Part shown: positions 33,562 to 45,446 of the stretch, piece after piece
Position numbering within the stretch: the stretch's first letter is position 1
Layout: every line of letters begins with the position of its first letter
NCBI RefSeq assembly: GCF_032930845.1
Contig: NZ_CP136758.1
Coordinates: forward strand, 2,619,001-2,683,000
DNA: 64,000 nt
Direction of reading: 5' to 3'
From: Parvularcula sp. LCG005
GTDB taxonomy: Bacteria; Pseudomonadota; Alphaproteobacteria; Caulobacterales; Parvularculaceae
Translations under genes and position numbers: made by a program
The notes under the pieces: generated by a model
The model's input: the letters and a program-made list of their open reading frames with translations, nothing else
The model's database searches: none
What the model was told of the DNA's origin: nothing

Positions 33562-33789
33562 CTATGGCTTAGGTGAAGATGAATGATCGACGGACGAAGC
33601 TTGATCTATTCGCTCACAGCTCTCAGAGCCGTCTTCACTGATTTCTGCCTCAGAATTCGGCAGCATAAGTTCAGTTTTTACAAAGTACGCAAGACCAACT
33701 GCCGAATAAAATATCGAAGCTAAAGCAAACAAAGCTATTACTGGCTCTCGAGCCTCGTTCTCTTTTGAGAAAAAATTCCTTATGCCCAT
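33562..33789 (-). CDS. Small single-pass membrane protein
   Basis: A 75-residue frame with one hydrophobic segment (VIALFALASIFYSAVGLAYF) and an acidic, Ser-rich tail (SEAEISEDGSESCERIDQ). No family recognised. It lies alone in AT-rich sequence, with no strong ribosome site; coding status is uncertain. Confidence 0.4.
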   Translation of the reverse strand: MGIRNFFSKENEAREPVIALFALASIFYSAVGLAYFVKTELMLPNSEAEISEDGSESCERIDQASSVDHSSSPKP

Positions 33790-33860
33790 TCATAATGTTC
33801 GTAAAGAAATGTTGCAAGAAAGTAAAGTATTATATCCAAATGCAAATAAGCACGCCTGAC

Positions 33861-34265
33861 CTATTCTATATTTTTAAAGGCATCTCGGTTTTTGTAGAAT
33901 TTGGCTAAGTGCCTTATTTCCTTGGTTGAAAAGATCTCAGGTTTAAATACTGGAGCGCTCTTCACTGACGCTTCTGCATAGAGACGTGCATGTGTCGCTT
34001 CCCTGAGCACCCGCTGCGTGGCTGCATCTGACCACTGAGCAATATCGAGTGGCCGGTGGTTGTGGTGGTCGCGCAAGTGGGGATTTGCCCCAGCCTCGCT
34101 CAGAAGCACATAGGCTGTCAGCGCATTGCCGTAGCGCGCTGCCTCATGCAGGGCGGTTGAGCCGCACTTTTTTGACTGCGCATTAATGGCTTTCGGATTT
34201 TTGGCGTGGATCTTCCGAATGGCTTCCAGATCGCCATTCCGAGCGGCATCGAAGAGTTTGTTCAT
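33861..34265 (-). CDS. Ankyrin-repeat protein, partner of the upstream unknown gene
   Basis: A 134-residue soluble protein from the ATG at 34265, which overlaps the previous stop as ATGA. Ankyrin repeats are clear: NKLFDAARNGDLEAIRKIHA, GSTALHEAARYGNALTAYVL and HNHRPLDIAQWSDAA. The C-terminal 45 residues are a basic helical tail. Tight coupling to the upstream gene suggests that they form a complex. The arrangement repeats that at 28.8-30.2 kb. Confidence 0.75.
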   Translation of the reverse strand: MNKLFDAARNGDLEAIRKIHAKNPKAINAQSKKCGSTALHEAARYGNALTAYVLLSEAGANPHLRDHHNHRPLDIAQWSDAATQRVLREATHARLYAEASVKSAPVFKPEIFSTKEIRHLAKFYKNRDAFKNIE

Positions 34266-35125
34266 GGCGCATCTCCCGCGCAAAACGCCGTTGCCTGCCT
34301 AAGCGTGGATATCTCGTCTTTATTTGATATTTCCAGCAACGTGGCGGCGTAAATGGAGCCTTCCACAACAATGGAAGCATCTGGTGCATCCCCGCTCAAT
34401 CGAAGCGTCCCTAAAACGGGATTGTCCGTGCGGGGATCAAGGGCGCAAAAAGCCAAAGATGATTTACCCGGAATGACTACGCCGGGACGCACGGCGCAGC
34501 GCCTATCGGTGAGGTCGCCGCCAAGGTTGGCTTCACGCGCCCAGATGATCATGTGGCAGATACCAAAGCGTCTTTGCGGCAAAGGCTGCACGGAGAGGAA
34601 AGCCAAGAAACCGTCCGGGAAGTCCGGCAATCCATCGAAGCGGTAGAGCGCGTCCGGGATGGCTGCAGCCCGGTCGATTGCATGGCTGCCCATGAATTCA
34701 GAGAGCGTATGTCCCAGCCTCTCCAGATAACCGTCGAGGCGAAAACCTCTGGCAATGATGGGATGCTTTGTCTTCACGTAGAGATCGAGAACCGCCCAGA
34801 TCGCATAAGATGAGTCCTTGCCCGCGAGGAAGTTGCGCAAATTGCGTCCATGGAACGGGTGCGAGGCATCGTCAGGGGACTCAAACCATGACCGCTCCAG
34901 CCCGGTAACACGACCGTGGCTTTCAGCACGGATCAGCTGCCGGATGATGTCATCAGCGTATTTGTGGACGCCTCCGGAAAAGGCAGCAAAATCATCCAGC
35001 ACGGCGAGATAGAGCTGGCGCTTATAGAAGGCCGAGTAGCTCTCTTCCGGTCCAGCCACCACGCTTTCGCTCACAGCCCTTGCTTGGCTTCTGTCCTTGC
35101 TGATGACATTCATTGCCGTGAACAT
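34262..35125 (-). CDS. Unknown protein paired with an ankyrin-repeat protein
   Basis: A 287-residue soluble protein. The first ~110 residues are helical with a block ending NLRNFLAGKDSSYAIWAVLD, resembling a helix-turn-helix unit. The C-terminal part is beta-rich (GICHMIIWAREAN, VVIPGKSSLAFCALD). By eye its layout resembles the unknown protein at 28.8 kb, but identity is low and may be chance. Its stop overlaps the ankyrin start. No signal or membrane segment. Function unknown. Confidence 0.5.
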   Translation of the reverse strand: MFTAMNVISKDRSQARAVSESVVAGPEESYSAFYKRQLYLAVLDDFAAFSGGVHKYADDIIRQLIRAESHGRVTGLERSWFESPDDASHPFHGRNLRNFLAGKDSSYAIWAVLDLYVKTKHPIIARGFRLDGYLERLGHTLSEFMGSHAIDRAAAIPDALYRFDGLPDFPDGFLAFLSVQPLPQRRFGICHMIIWAREANLGGDLTDRRCAVRPGVVIPGKSSLAFCALDPRTDNPVLGTLRLSGDAPDASIVVEGSIYAATLLEISNKDEISTLRQATAFCAGDAP

Positions 35126-35184
35126 CGCTCTCTCTCCGTTTAGCGTCGCACCTGGCTCTTAGCTTAAAAGGAGAGGCTCCCGCC

Positions 35185-35325
35185 ATGTCATCAAATGTCA
35201 TCAGCTCAAATCCCTTCTGCCCGGATTGCGAGGGCGGGTACGGCGCGCCGTGTTCCTGTTCGCATACCCGCCACCCCTGGCTCTGGAAGCCGGAGGAGCC
35301 GACTTATCCTCCGTACAGGAAATAA
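35185..35325 (+). CDS. 46-residue Cys-rich protein, zinc-ribbon-like
   Basis: A 46-codon frame preceded by the strong ribosome site AAAGGAGAGG at 35168-35177. The peptide has FCPDCEGGYGAPCSCSH: a CxxC, a second CxC and a following His, able to bind one zinc ion. The tail is Trp/Pro-rich (HPWLWKPEEPTYPPYRK). It lies between the divergent unknown gene and the next ICE-type small gene. Unrecognised; the ribosome site and Cys pattern support a real gene. Confidence 0.55.
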   Translation: MSSNVISSNPFCPDCEGGYGAPCSCSHTRHPWLWKPEEPTYPPYRK

Positions 35326-35458
35326 TTTCTTCCAATCGGTCCGGTAAATATGGTACCGTAGAACAAACACAGAACATATGCAATTTACAGCCGGACATTT
35401 CGACAGTGCCCGGACGGTTCTGCGTGTTTTTCAACTCCAAAACGAAAGAAGAAAGACC

Positions 35459-35740
35459 ATGAGCAAGAAACAATTGCCTGAAGCCACCATCCAGGACGGC
35501 GCAATCAAGGCCACTATCTGGCGCAATGAAGGGGACAACGGCCCGTACTTCGCCACCACTATCACGCGTACCTATCGTGATGCCGCTGGCAATCCCAAGG
35601 AGACGAACAGCCTGGTCGGCACGGACCTGCTGCGGGCAGCCGAGCTGGCGCGCGGGGCCTATGCCCGCAGCCGCAAGCTGATGAAGGAAGCCAGGGGCGC
35701 ACAGGCTGGTGACAATCTCGACGACGGCCCGAGCCGCTGA
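35459..35740 (+). CDS. Small island-associated protein
   Basis: A 93-residue soluble protein from the ATG at 35459 behind GAAAGAAGAAAG; the longer upstream frame lacks a site. The pattern AIKATIWRNEGDNGPYFATT then RTYRDAAGNPKET and LVGTDLLRAAELARGAY is one I associate with small accessory proteins common in alphaproteobacterial integrative elements. Its role is unknown. It lies 20 bases upstream of the next gene and two genes upstream of the recombinase. Confidence 0.6.
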   Translation: MSKKQLPEATIQDGAIKATIWRNEGDNGPYFATTITRTYRDAAGNPKETNSLVGTDLLRAAELARGAYARSRKLMKEARGAQAGDNLDDGPSR

Positions 35741-35760
35741 GCCAGGAGGATCTTCAAACT

Positions 35761-36047
35761 ATGACTGGACCACCTGACTCTCACAGCCCAGACTCTTCCG
35801 AAACCGGCCCCGGTGCACTGAGCATGGATGCGCAGCGCTACCTGCATCACCTGGAAGACTGGGACATCAGCGAGGATGAGAAACATGAGTTTCTGACAAT
35901 CATCTGGAATCTCATGGTCGGCTTTGTCGATCTGGGCTTTCGGCCTGATGCCAGCCGCCTTGTGCAACATTTCTCTGAACAAGCGGCAACAAAACAAACA
36001 CATCCGGGTGCTGATGATGTAAACTATAGACAATCACCAAAATCAAC

Positions 36048-36051
<4 letters not shown>
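35761..36051 (+). CDS. Small acidic protein upstream of and overlapping the recombinase
   Basis: A 96-residue soluble protein with a helical centre ([40 protein letters not shown]). Its stop overlaps the first possible start of the serine recombinase, a common layout for a small regulator or directionality factor preceding a recombinase gene. The family is not recognised and the role is inferred from position alone. Confidence 0.55.
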
Positions 36052-37739
<1,688 letters not shown>

Positions 37740-37834
37740 GGCGACCTCCTATGCACGTCTTGGACGGAGATGCCAAGCCTGAAGTCACACCGAATTCGGC
37801 AAAAGCTGGCACCCAGCGCAAGCGGACAGGCATG

Positions 37835-37863
37835 AAAAAACCGGCCCCCGGGGGCCGGTTTTT
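37835..37863. terminator. Bidirectional rho-independent terminator
   Basis: AAAAAA-CCGGCCCC-CGGGGCCGG-type 9-bp GC stem with T-run on both strands. It lies 32 bases after the stop of the convergent YbjN-domain gene and would also stop readthrough from the island. Confidence 0.85.
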
Positions 37864-37894
37864 CCGTTCTGTCTGAAGGGGGAGGTGCGAGCGT

Positions 37895-38638
37895 TCAGCG
37901 CTCACCATCCACGTGATTGATCAGGCGCCCGGGCGCCATGCCATCCGCCTTCACGAACGTGCCGACCATGTCAGTCATTTTCTCAAAGCTGACCTGGTGG
38001 GAATTCGCATTCAGCCCGACCATGGTGGCCAGCGAGCTGTCGGCAAGGATTGACTGCATGTTCAGGCCATTGGCCGCAAGATCGGTGTCGCGCACATCCT
38101 GACGGACCACATTGGTGGATTCGTAGAGGTGACGATCAAAGACCGAGGCCATGTGGAGGTAGTTGATCAGCGTCACCGCCAGATTGCCCCGCGGAATGCC
38201 ATAATCGGCAACCGAATAGCGCATGATGTAGGCCACATCGCCATCAGCGATGCCTGTCGAGACAAACGCATAGCGGTAGTTGAAGGCCGACACGGTCGTG
38301 GCGGGCGCATTCGTCTGGAACAGCGCCATCATGCTCAGACCGCGGCACCGGGTCATCCCCTTGTCGCAGGCGGTCGGTGTCAGCTGGAACTTGATGCCGT
38401 TCTTCGCCTTGGCCAGCAGCACCTTCTGCCCGTCCGGCAGGGTCGCGCCCTGATACTGAATCCCCATTTCATCCAGCAGAGGAATGATGGCTTCAGCATG
38501 CAGGCTGGGCAGCATCTGTTCCGGATGGCTGATTGGCGCAGAACCACTGCTCAAAGCATTGCTTTGCGCCGATGCGACGCCTAGAGCAGCAAGCCCGGCG
38601 GCGAGCGTTGCAACCGATGTGCGAATGGTCTTGATCAT
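37895..38638 (-). CDS. Secreted YbjN-domain protein
   Basis: A 247-residue exported protein from the ATG at 38638; the signal peptide ends at LGVASAQS. The core, about residues 50-180, has the YbjN layout: LLDEMGIQYQ, then NGIKFQLTPTACDKGMTRC with a Cys pair, AFNYRYAFVSTGIADGDVAY and GIPRGNLAVTLINYLHMA. YbjN-family proteins are small regulators or chaperone-like folds of poorly known role. Here the protein is sent to the periplasm. It is convergent with the tRNA end and followed by a strong terminator. Confidence 0.65.
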   Translation of the reverse strand: MIKTIRTSVATLAAGLAALGVASAQSNALSSGSAPISHPEQMLPSLHAEAIIPLLDEMGIQYQGATLPDGQKVLLAKAKNGIKFQLTPTACDKGMTRCRGLSMMALFQTNAPATTVSAFNYRYAFVSTGIADGDVAYIMRYSVADYGIPRGNLAVTLINYLHMASVFDRHLYESTNVVRQDVRDTDLAANGLNMQSILADSSLATMVGLNANSHQVSFEKMTDMVGTFVKADGMAPGRLINHVDGER

Positions 38639-38763
38639 CGTGTCCCCACTTTGTTGGTAGCAGCATCCCACCGCACCGAAGCGATGTCGTCAATCTGTCT
38701 TAACCTAAAAGTTACTGTTGCGGTAGGCCGCGTGCCACTGATCCGAGAGTTGGAGCCCTGAAA

Positions 38764-40209
38764 GTGTCTGTCCCGCCACACGACCAGAAGAAGCAATTCG
38801 ACCGCCCAAAGGGCCCCAAGGACCGGAACGACCGTGAAGACCGCGGCCGTCGCGGCGATCGCGACGACAAGAACAAGCCCATGGACCAGCGCGACGAGCG
38901 GCGCGAGATGCCCAAGCGCAAAAGGCCGGGCGTCCCGGCGCGCGGCGCGGCGCTAGATCTTCTGCGGCTGGTCCGGAACGGGCGCAGCCTCGATGACGCT
39001 CTCACCTTTGGTCGAACGTTCAACGAGCTGGAAGGCGCCGACCGCGCTTTCGCCCGCAATATGGCCACGACGGTCCTGCGCCGTCAGGGCAGTCTCGATG
39101 CTGTTCTCGACACCTATCTGAACCAGCCGCTTCGCCCCAAACAGGACGATCTGCGCGCCCTGTTGCGCCTGACGGCAGCGCAGGTCCTCCTCCTCGATAT
39201 CCCGCCCCACGCGGCCGCCTCGACGGCCGTCGACCTGGCGCGCGAGCGGTCGGAGACGGCCGGCTATGCAAAGCTCGTCAACGCCATCGCCCGCCGCCTG
39301 TCGGAAACCGGCAAGGAGCGTCTGGAAAAAGTTGATGTCCGGGCGGACATGCCCGGCTGGATCTGGCGCCGTCTGGAGCGCTCCTACGGCCCGCAAAAGG
39401 CACGGGCCATCGCCCTTGCCTATCGCCAGGAGCCGCCGCTCGACATGACGATCGCGCCGGGCATTGACCCGGACGTCCTGGCCGAACGGCTGGAGGCGCA
39501 CAAGGTGGGCCCACGAACCCTGCGCCGCCATGGCGCGGGGCGCATCGAGGACCTGCCCGGGTTCGACGAAGGCACGTGGTGGGTTCAGGATCTCGCGGCA
39601 TCATTGCCCGCGCGGCTCGCTGGTGATCTCACCGGCAAGACCGTATTCGATCTGTGTGCAGCGCCAGGCGGCAAGACGCTGCAGCTTGCGGCCGCCGGCG
39701 GTAAAGTGATGGCCGTGGACATCTCGCCAATGAGGACTGAACGGCTTGAGGAAAATCTCAAACGCACCGGCCTCGAAGCGAAGATTGTCGTAGCCGATAT
39801 CATGATTATGGACCCGCCTGAGCGCGCCGATGTGATTCTGCTGGACGCACCGTGTACGGCTACGGGCACAGTTCGCCGCAATCCGGATCTCCTCTGGTCC
39901 AAACGCGAAGAAGAAGTCGGCACCCTCGCCGCCCTCCAGGACCGCATGATCGACCAGGCGCTGGGCTGGCTGAAACCCGGCGGTACACTGATCTTTGCGA
40001 CCTGTTCGCTATTCCCCGATGAGGGGGAAAAGCGGGTTGACGCCGCCCTGGCCCGTCACGAGGGCCTGCGGCGCGAGCCCGCCACCCCCGAAGAAGTGGG
40101 CGATCTGCCGGTCATCACCAAGGATGGCGATATCCGCTGCCTGCCCTCTTACCTCAGCGAACAGGGCGGCATGGACGGCTTCTTTGCCGCACGTCTCGTC
40201 AAAGGCTGA
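38764..40209 (+). CDS. rsmB: 16S rRNA (cytosine-967-C5) methyltransferase RsmB
   Basis: A 481-residue methyltransferase starting at GTG. Residues ~8-57 are a disordered charged tail of Asp/Arg/Lys repeats, longer than usual. A NusB-like RNA-binding domain lies at ~58-200 (GAALDLLRLVRNGRSLDDAL). The SAM-binding domain follows: FDLCAAPGGKT is the SAM motif, LLDAPCTATGT carries the catalytic cysteine, and FATCSLFPDEGE the second cysteine. It methylates C967 of 16S rRNA before ribosome assembly. The family call is secure; the substrate is by homology. Confidence 0.9.
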   Translation: MSVPPHDQKKQFDRPKGPKDRNDREDRGRRGDRDDKNKPMDQRDERREMPKRKRPGVPARGAALDLLRLVRNGRSLDDALTFGRTFNELEGADRAFARNMATTVLRRQGSLDAVLDTYLNQPLRPKQDDLRALLRLTAAQVLLLDIPPHAAASTAVDLARERSETAGYAKLVNAIARRLSETGKERLEKVDVRADMPGWIWRRLERSYGPQKARAIALAYRQEPPLDMTIAPGIDPDVLAERLEAHKVGPRTLRRHGAGRIEDLPGFDEGTWWVQDLAASLPARLAGDLTGKTVFDLCAAPGGKTLQLAAAGGKVMAVDISPMRTERLEENLKRTGLEAKIVVADIMIMDPPERADVILLDAPCTATGTVRRNPDLLWSKREEEVGTLAALQDRMIDQALGWLKPGGTLIFATCSLFPDEGEKRVDAALARHEGLRREPATPEEVGDLPVITKDGDIRCLPSYLSEQGGMDGFFAARLVKG

Positions 40210-40259
40210 CCTGGCGAGAACAGGAAGGGCCGACGGCGCAATTCAAGAAGGCGACCGCC

Positions 40260-41820
<1,561 letters not shown>

Positions 41821-41821
<1 letters not shown>

Positions 41822-42351
41822 CAGAGGCGCAGCCATTCCCGCTTCAGCTCATAGCCGAAGCGCGGAAAGTCCCCCTGCAGCACTGTGGACCAGCCCGGAC
41901 CGATATCACCGATACAGCGGAACCCCGCCTTGAGCGCGACCGCCTGTGAGCCCGGATTGTCCTGAAAAACATCCGCCTCGATCTTTCTTGCGCGTTTGGT
42001 GCGAAAGGTGAACAGACAGGCCGCCTTCAGTGCTTCGGTGACAAGACCCTGCCCCCAATGGGCGCGGTCTATGCCGTAGCCCACGGACCAGACCTCATGA
42101 TAGCGGTGAGCGAAACCAAGACTGCCAATGGCCTGCCCCTGATAGACAAGGGCGAACCCAAACTGCTCGTTGGGGCTCGCCGCCATCCACTGCCGAATGC
42201 GAAAACGCGCATGCTCGACCGTTACCGGGTGGGGCCAGGTCTTGGTCGATTTGGCCATTTCTCGATCCCCGAAGGCGCGCGCGATCGCAGGCGCATCCCG
42301 CAAGGTCGCGGGGCGCAGCAGCAGTCGGTCAGTACGGATCGAATGGGGCAT
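41821..42351 (-). CDS. GNAT-family N-acetyltransferase
   Basis: A 176-residue paralogue of the downstream gene, from the ATG at 42351 (MPHSIRTDRLLLRP). The acetyl-CoA loop is AHWGQGLVTEALKAA, and NPGSQAVALKAGFRCIG is the C-terminal helix. It is placed between rpmA and obgE on the same strand, after a terminator downstream of rpmA, so expression may depend on readthrough or a local promoter. The substrate is unknown. Confidence 0.85.
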
Positions 42352-42364
42352 GGTTCTGTCCAAC

Positions 42365-42390
42365 AAAAAAGGGCCCGAATGGGCCCTTTT
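42365..42390 (-). terminator. Rho-independent terminator after rpmA
   Basis: On the minus strand the stem GGGCCC-ATTC-GGGCCC is followed by a run of six Ts, 28 bases after the rpmA stop. It separates rplU-rpmA from the acetyltransferase genes. Confidence 0.8.
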
Positions 42391-42417
42391 CGCATGAAGC
42401 GGTGCTTGCGAAAGCCC

Positions 42418-42684
42418 TTATTCAGCCGCCTCTGGCAGCTGAACGCTCACGATTTTCTTGTCGTCCTTGGTGGTGCGGAACGTCACAACGCCTTCAACCT
42501 TTGCGAAGATCGTGTGGTCCTTGCCCATACCGACATTGTCGCCAGGATTGATCTTCGTACCGCGCTGACGGACGATGATGTTGCCAGGGATGACGTGCTC
42601 GCCACCATATTTTTTCACGCCAAGACGGCGACCAGCTGAGTCGCGACCGTTCCGTGAAGAGCCGCCTGCTTTTTTGTGTGCCAT
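42418..42684 (-). CDS. rpmA: 50S ribosomal protein L27
   Basis: An 88-residue L27, the peptidyl-transferase-centre protein. The start [20 protein letters not shown] is nearly invariant, followed by [10 protein letters not shown] and IIVRQRGT. No N-terminal extension needing processing. It lies 2 bases after rplU, as in most bacteria. Confidence 0.97.
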   Translation of the reverse strand: MAHKKAGGSSRNGRDSAGRRLGVKKYGGEHVIPGNIIVRQRGTKINPGDNVGMGKDHTIFAKVEGVVTFRTTKDDKKIVSVQLPEAAE

Positions 42685-42686
42685 GT

Positions 42687-43307
42687 TTAGTCGTCCTTCT
42701 TCGCCGCTGCCTGGTCCGTTTTGGCCCGTGGCGGTTTACCTGCCAGAAGCTCCTGCGCCTGCTCGGCCCACTCTTCGGTGGTCGCGCGGTTCAGGAGACC
42801 GATTTCGTCGAGTTTCGCTTTGGTGTCGTCAGACATTTCAGCGATCGGCTTCAAGCTTTCAATGCCGACGCCAGCGAGTTTTTCTTTCAGTTTGGGACCA
42901 ACGCCACCGATCAGGGAGACATCATCCTTCACGTCAGCCGCAGGAGCGGCCTTTTTGGCAGCAGGTTTCGCTGCTGCCTTGCCCGATGGTTTCGCGCCGC
43001 CGGTCAGGATTTCCTGGATCCGCAGCACGGTCATCATCTGGCGATGACCTTTTTTCCGGCGATAGTTCTGGCGGCGGCGTTTCTTAAAGACAGTGATCTT
43101 GCTGTCCCGCGCCTGCTCGAGAATTTCGGCCGATACAGAAGCGCCATCAACCAACGGGGCACCCACAACAGGGCTGTCCCCACCAAGCATCAGCACTTCA
43201 CCCAAGGTCACGATATCGCCCGCGTCACCGCTGAGCTTTTCGACCTTGATCACATCATTGGCAGCAACACGGAATTGCTTGCCGCCTGTTTTGACGACTG
43301 CGTACAT
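42687..43307 (-). CDS. rplU: 50S ribosomal protein L21 with C-terminal helix-hairpin-helix extension
   Basis: A 206-residue protein from the ATG at 43307 ([14 protein letters not shown]). The L21 domain ends near residue 105 at [29 protein letters not shown] is the conserved basic segment. A Lys/Ala-rich linker and a helix-hairpin-helix-like unit follow ([20 protein letters not shown], then [16 protein letters not shown]). This long extension is seen in many alphaproteobacteria; its role is not known to me. Cotranscribed with rpmA. Confidence 0.95.
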   Translation of the reverse strand: MYAVVKTGGKQFRVAANDVIKVEKLSGDAGDIVTLGEVLMLGGDSPVVGAPLVDGASVSAEILEQARDSKITVFKKRRRQNYRRKKGHRQMMTVLRIQEILTGGAKPSGKAAAKPAAKKAAPAADVKDDVSLIGGVGPKLKEKLAGVGIESLKPIAEMSDDTKAKLDEIGLLNRATTEEWAEQAQELLAGKPPRAKTDQAAAKKDD

Positions 43308-43334
43308 TTTTATGCCTTTCGCTAGACCGGTCAC

Positions 43335-43699
43335 GTGCCGGCAGCCTTTTTGATGGTCCCGGGTCTTTTCCGCCCAGGTTCACGAGCGCGGGGGAGTATG
43401 GGAAAAGCACGCCGCCGTCAAGCACATTACGCGCGCGCCGCAATCATCCAGCATGCCGCGTCAAAGCGGATCATGCCGTCTTCTTCAAAGGGAATATGAA
43501 AGTGGGCTGCGAGGTGCATCACGCTCCCCACGACCCACACTCAAAATCCGCCCTAAGACCATAGGAGGCGCAGGCGAGTGATGAGATTAGCGCAAAATCC
43601 AAGCTCATCAAATGACGTCGTTTCCGGTGCGTATTAGGTCTCCGCAACAAAAAGCCGCCCCGTGGGGCGGCTTTTCTCATCTCGCAATGCGCAAAGACC
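43335..43699. other. Intergenic region upstream of rplU and downstream of efp
   Basis: 365 bases carrying the probable leader and promoter of rplU-rpmA and the efp terminator at 43650-43675. I see no gene in it, and no recognised ribosomal-protein leader structure. Confidence 0.5.
43650..43675 (-). terminator. Rho-independent terminator after efp
   Basis: The stem AAGCCGCCCC/GGGGCGGCTT with a short loop is followed on the minus strand by TTTTTGTT, 25 bases past the efp stop. Confidence 0.85.
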
Positions 43700-44272
43700 T
43701 CAGTCCTTGGCGCGTTCCACATAGGAATTGTCTTCGGTGTTGATCACCACGCGGGTACCGGCATCGATATGCGGCGGGACCATGATGCGCACGCCGTTGG
43801 AGAGCATCGCAGGCTTGTAGGACGACGAGGCCGTCTGCCCCTTCACCACAGGCTCAGTTTCCGTGATCTCGAAAGTCACGCGGGCGGGCAGTTCGATCGC
43901 CACCGGGCGATTGTCGAACATTTTCAGGTAGCACTTCATCTCAGGCTCGAGGAAAGCCACCTGATCGCCGATCATGTCCGGCGGCACCGCCACCTGGTCG
44001 AACGTCTCAGGATGCATGAAGATGTGATTGTCGCCGTCGTCATAGAGGTACGTGTGCTCCACATCCTCAACGAATGCACGCTCCAGCCCCTCACCGGTCT
44101 TGGTGGTGATGACCGTTTTCACGCCGTCGGAGATGCGGCGCATCTCGATCGTCGTTGTCGGCGTACCTTTGCCCGGACGGAACGTCTCGGCCTTGAGAAC
44201 GACATAGAGCTGGCCGCCATCCTGTTCGAGGACGTTACCTTTGCGGACGTTACTGGCGATGACTTTAACCAC
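43700..44272 (-). CDS. efp: Elongation factor P
   Basis: A 190-residue EF-P, which helps ribosomes pass polyproline stretches. The KOW-like domain I contains the tip loop [10 protein letters not shown], whose lysine is the site lysylated by EpmA after EpmB converts lysine to beta-lysine. OB-fold domains II and III follow. epmA and epmB lie divergently just 136 bases away, so modification and target are encoded together. The loop agrees with the lysine class, not the rhamnosylated arginine class. Confidence 0.95.
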   Translation of the reverse strand: MVKVIASNVRKGNVLEQDGGQLYVVLKAETFRPGKGTPTTTIEMRRISDGVKTVITTKTGEGLERAFVEDVEHTYLYDDGDNHIFMHPETFDQVAVPPDMIGDQVAFLEPEMKCYLKMFDNRPVAIELPARVTFEITETEPVVKGQTASSSYKPAMLSNGVRIMVPPHIDAGTRVVINTEDNSYVERAKD

Positions 44273-44408
44273 GGGCGAAACCTTTTCGATGCGGCACGCC
44301 TGAGCTAAGGGGCCGTCTTTGATGTAAATTGTCCCGTCGCATAGCGATTGTCCGCGCCCGCGCCAAGGGCAAGCGCATCGGGTTCACCCGCTGAAAGCAC
44401 ACTTTAGT

Positions 44409-45446
44409 ATGACGACGCCCTTCTGGCGACGCGATATTCACCAGGATCGCCGCCCCTTCCTTCTCCAGCGTAACCGCATCAAGGCGGGTCTGCGGGCCTG
44501 GTTTGCGGGGGAAGGCTTTGTTGAAGTGGAGTGCGGCGCGCTGCAGGTGTCACCGGGCAATGAGGCCCACCTGGCCGCATTCCGTGCCGACTACCGGTCC
44601 GAAGACGGTACCGCCATGCCGCTTTACCTCCACACCTCCCCTGAATTCTCCTGCAAGAAACTGCTGGCCGCAGGAGAGACGCAGATCGTCGACTTCGCCC
44701 GCGTGTACCGCAATGGCGAGATCGGTCCGCTGCACAGCCCCGAATTCACGATGATTGAGTGGTACCGCGCGGGCGCGCCCTACGACCAGATCATGACTGA
44801 TTGCCAGCAGCTCTGTATCACCGCCATCGACACGGCCGGCGGCGATAGCCTGCGCTGGAAAGGCCGTTCCTGCAATCCGCGGCTGCCATTTGAACGGCTG
44901 ACACTGGTCGATGCCTTCAGGCGATATGCCAGCATAAACCTTGAATCCCATCTCGATGATCGTGACGGCCTCGCCCATGCGGCTCGTGATAGCGGCATTT
45001 CGATCAGTAGTGGCGATCAGTGGTCTGATATTTTCAGCAAGATACTGGTCAGCCACATCGAGCCGCAGCTTGGGGACGGTCGCCTGACCATGCTCTGTGA
45101 CTACCCCATCGCAGAGGCGGCTCTCGCCCGACCCCGCGCTGACGATCCACGCTTTGCCGAGCGGTTCGAGATGTATGCCTGCGGCGTTGAGCTTGCCAAT
45201 GGCTTTGGCGAACTGACCGACGCGACCGAACAGCGGCGCCGGTTCGAGGCCGAGATGGACCTGAAGGACCGTCTCTATAATGAACGATATCCCCTAGATG
45301 ACGATTTTCTGACCGCCCTGCAGACGATGCCGGAGGCCAGCGGCGTCGCCCTTGGCTTTGACCGCCTTGTCATGCTGGCCACAGGTGCGCGGTCGATCAA
45401 CGATGTTCTGTGGACCCCCTTCCCAAAGCCGGGTGCCGCCCAGTGA
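44409..45446 (+). CDS. epmA: EF-P--(R)-beta-lysine ligase
   Basis: A 345-residue class II lysyl-tRNA-synthetase-like enzyme lacking the anticodon-binding domain, the layout of EpmA. Motif 1 is around FAGEGFVEVECGALQVSPGN, motif 2 is TSPEFSCKKLLAAGE through RNGEIGPLHSPEFTMIEWYR, and motif 3 is GVALGFDRLVMLATG with SINDVLWTPFP. It attaches (R)-beta-lysine to EF-P. The stop overlaps the epmB GTG start. Confidence 0.92.
   Translation: MTTPFWRRDIHQDRRPFLLQRNRIKAGLRAWFAGEGFVEVECGALQVSPGNEAHLAAFRADYRSEDGTAMPLYLHTSPEFSCKKLLAAGETQIVDFARVYRNGEIGPLHSPEFTMIEWYRAGAPYDQIMTDCQQLCITAIDTAGGDSLRWKGRSCNPRLPFERLTLVDAFRRYASINLESHLDDRDGLAHAARDSGISISSGDQWSDIFSKILVSHIEPQLGDGRLTMLCDYPIAEAALARPRADDPRFAERFEMYACGVELANGFGELTDATEQRRRFEAEMDLKDRLYNERYPLDDDFLTALQTMPEASGVALGFDRLVMLATGARSINDVLWTPFPKPGAAQ

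Noticed and set aside
45410-45442. Upstream ATG start for epmB
   Set aside because: It lies inside epmA; the GTG overlapping the epmA stop as GTGA is the natural coupled start.
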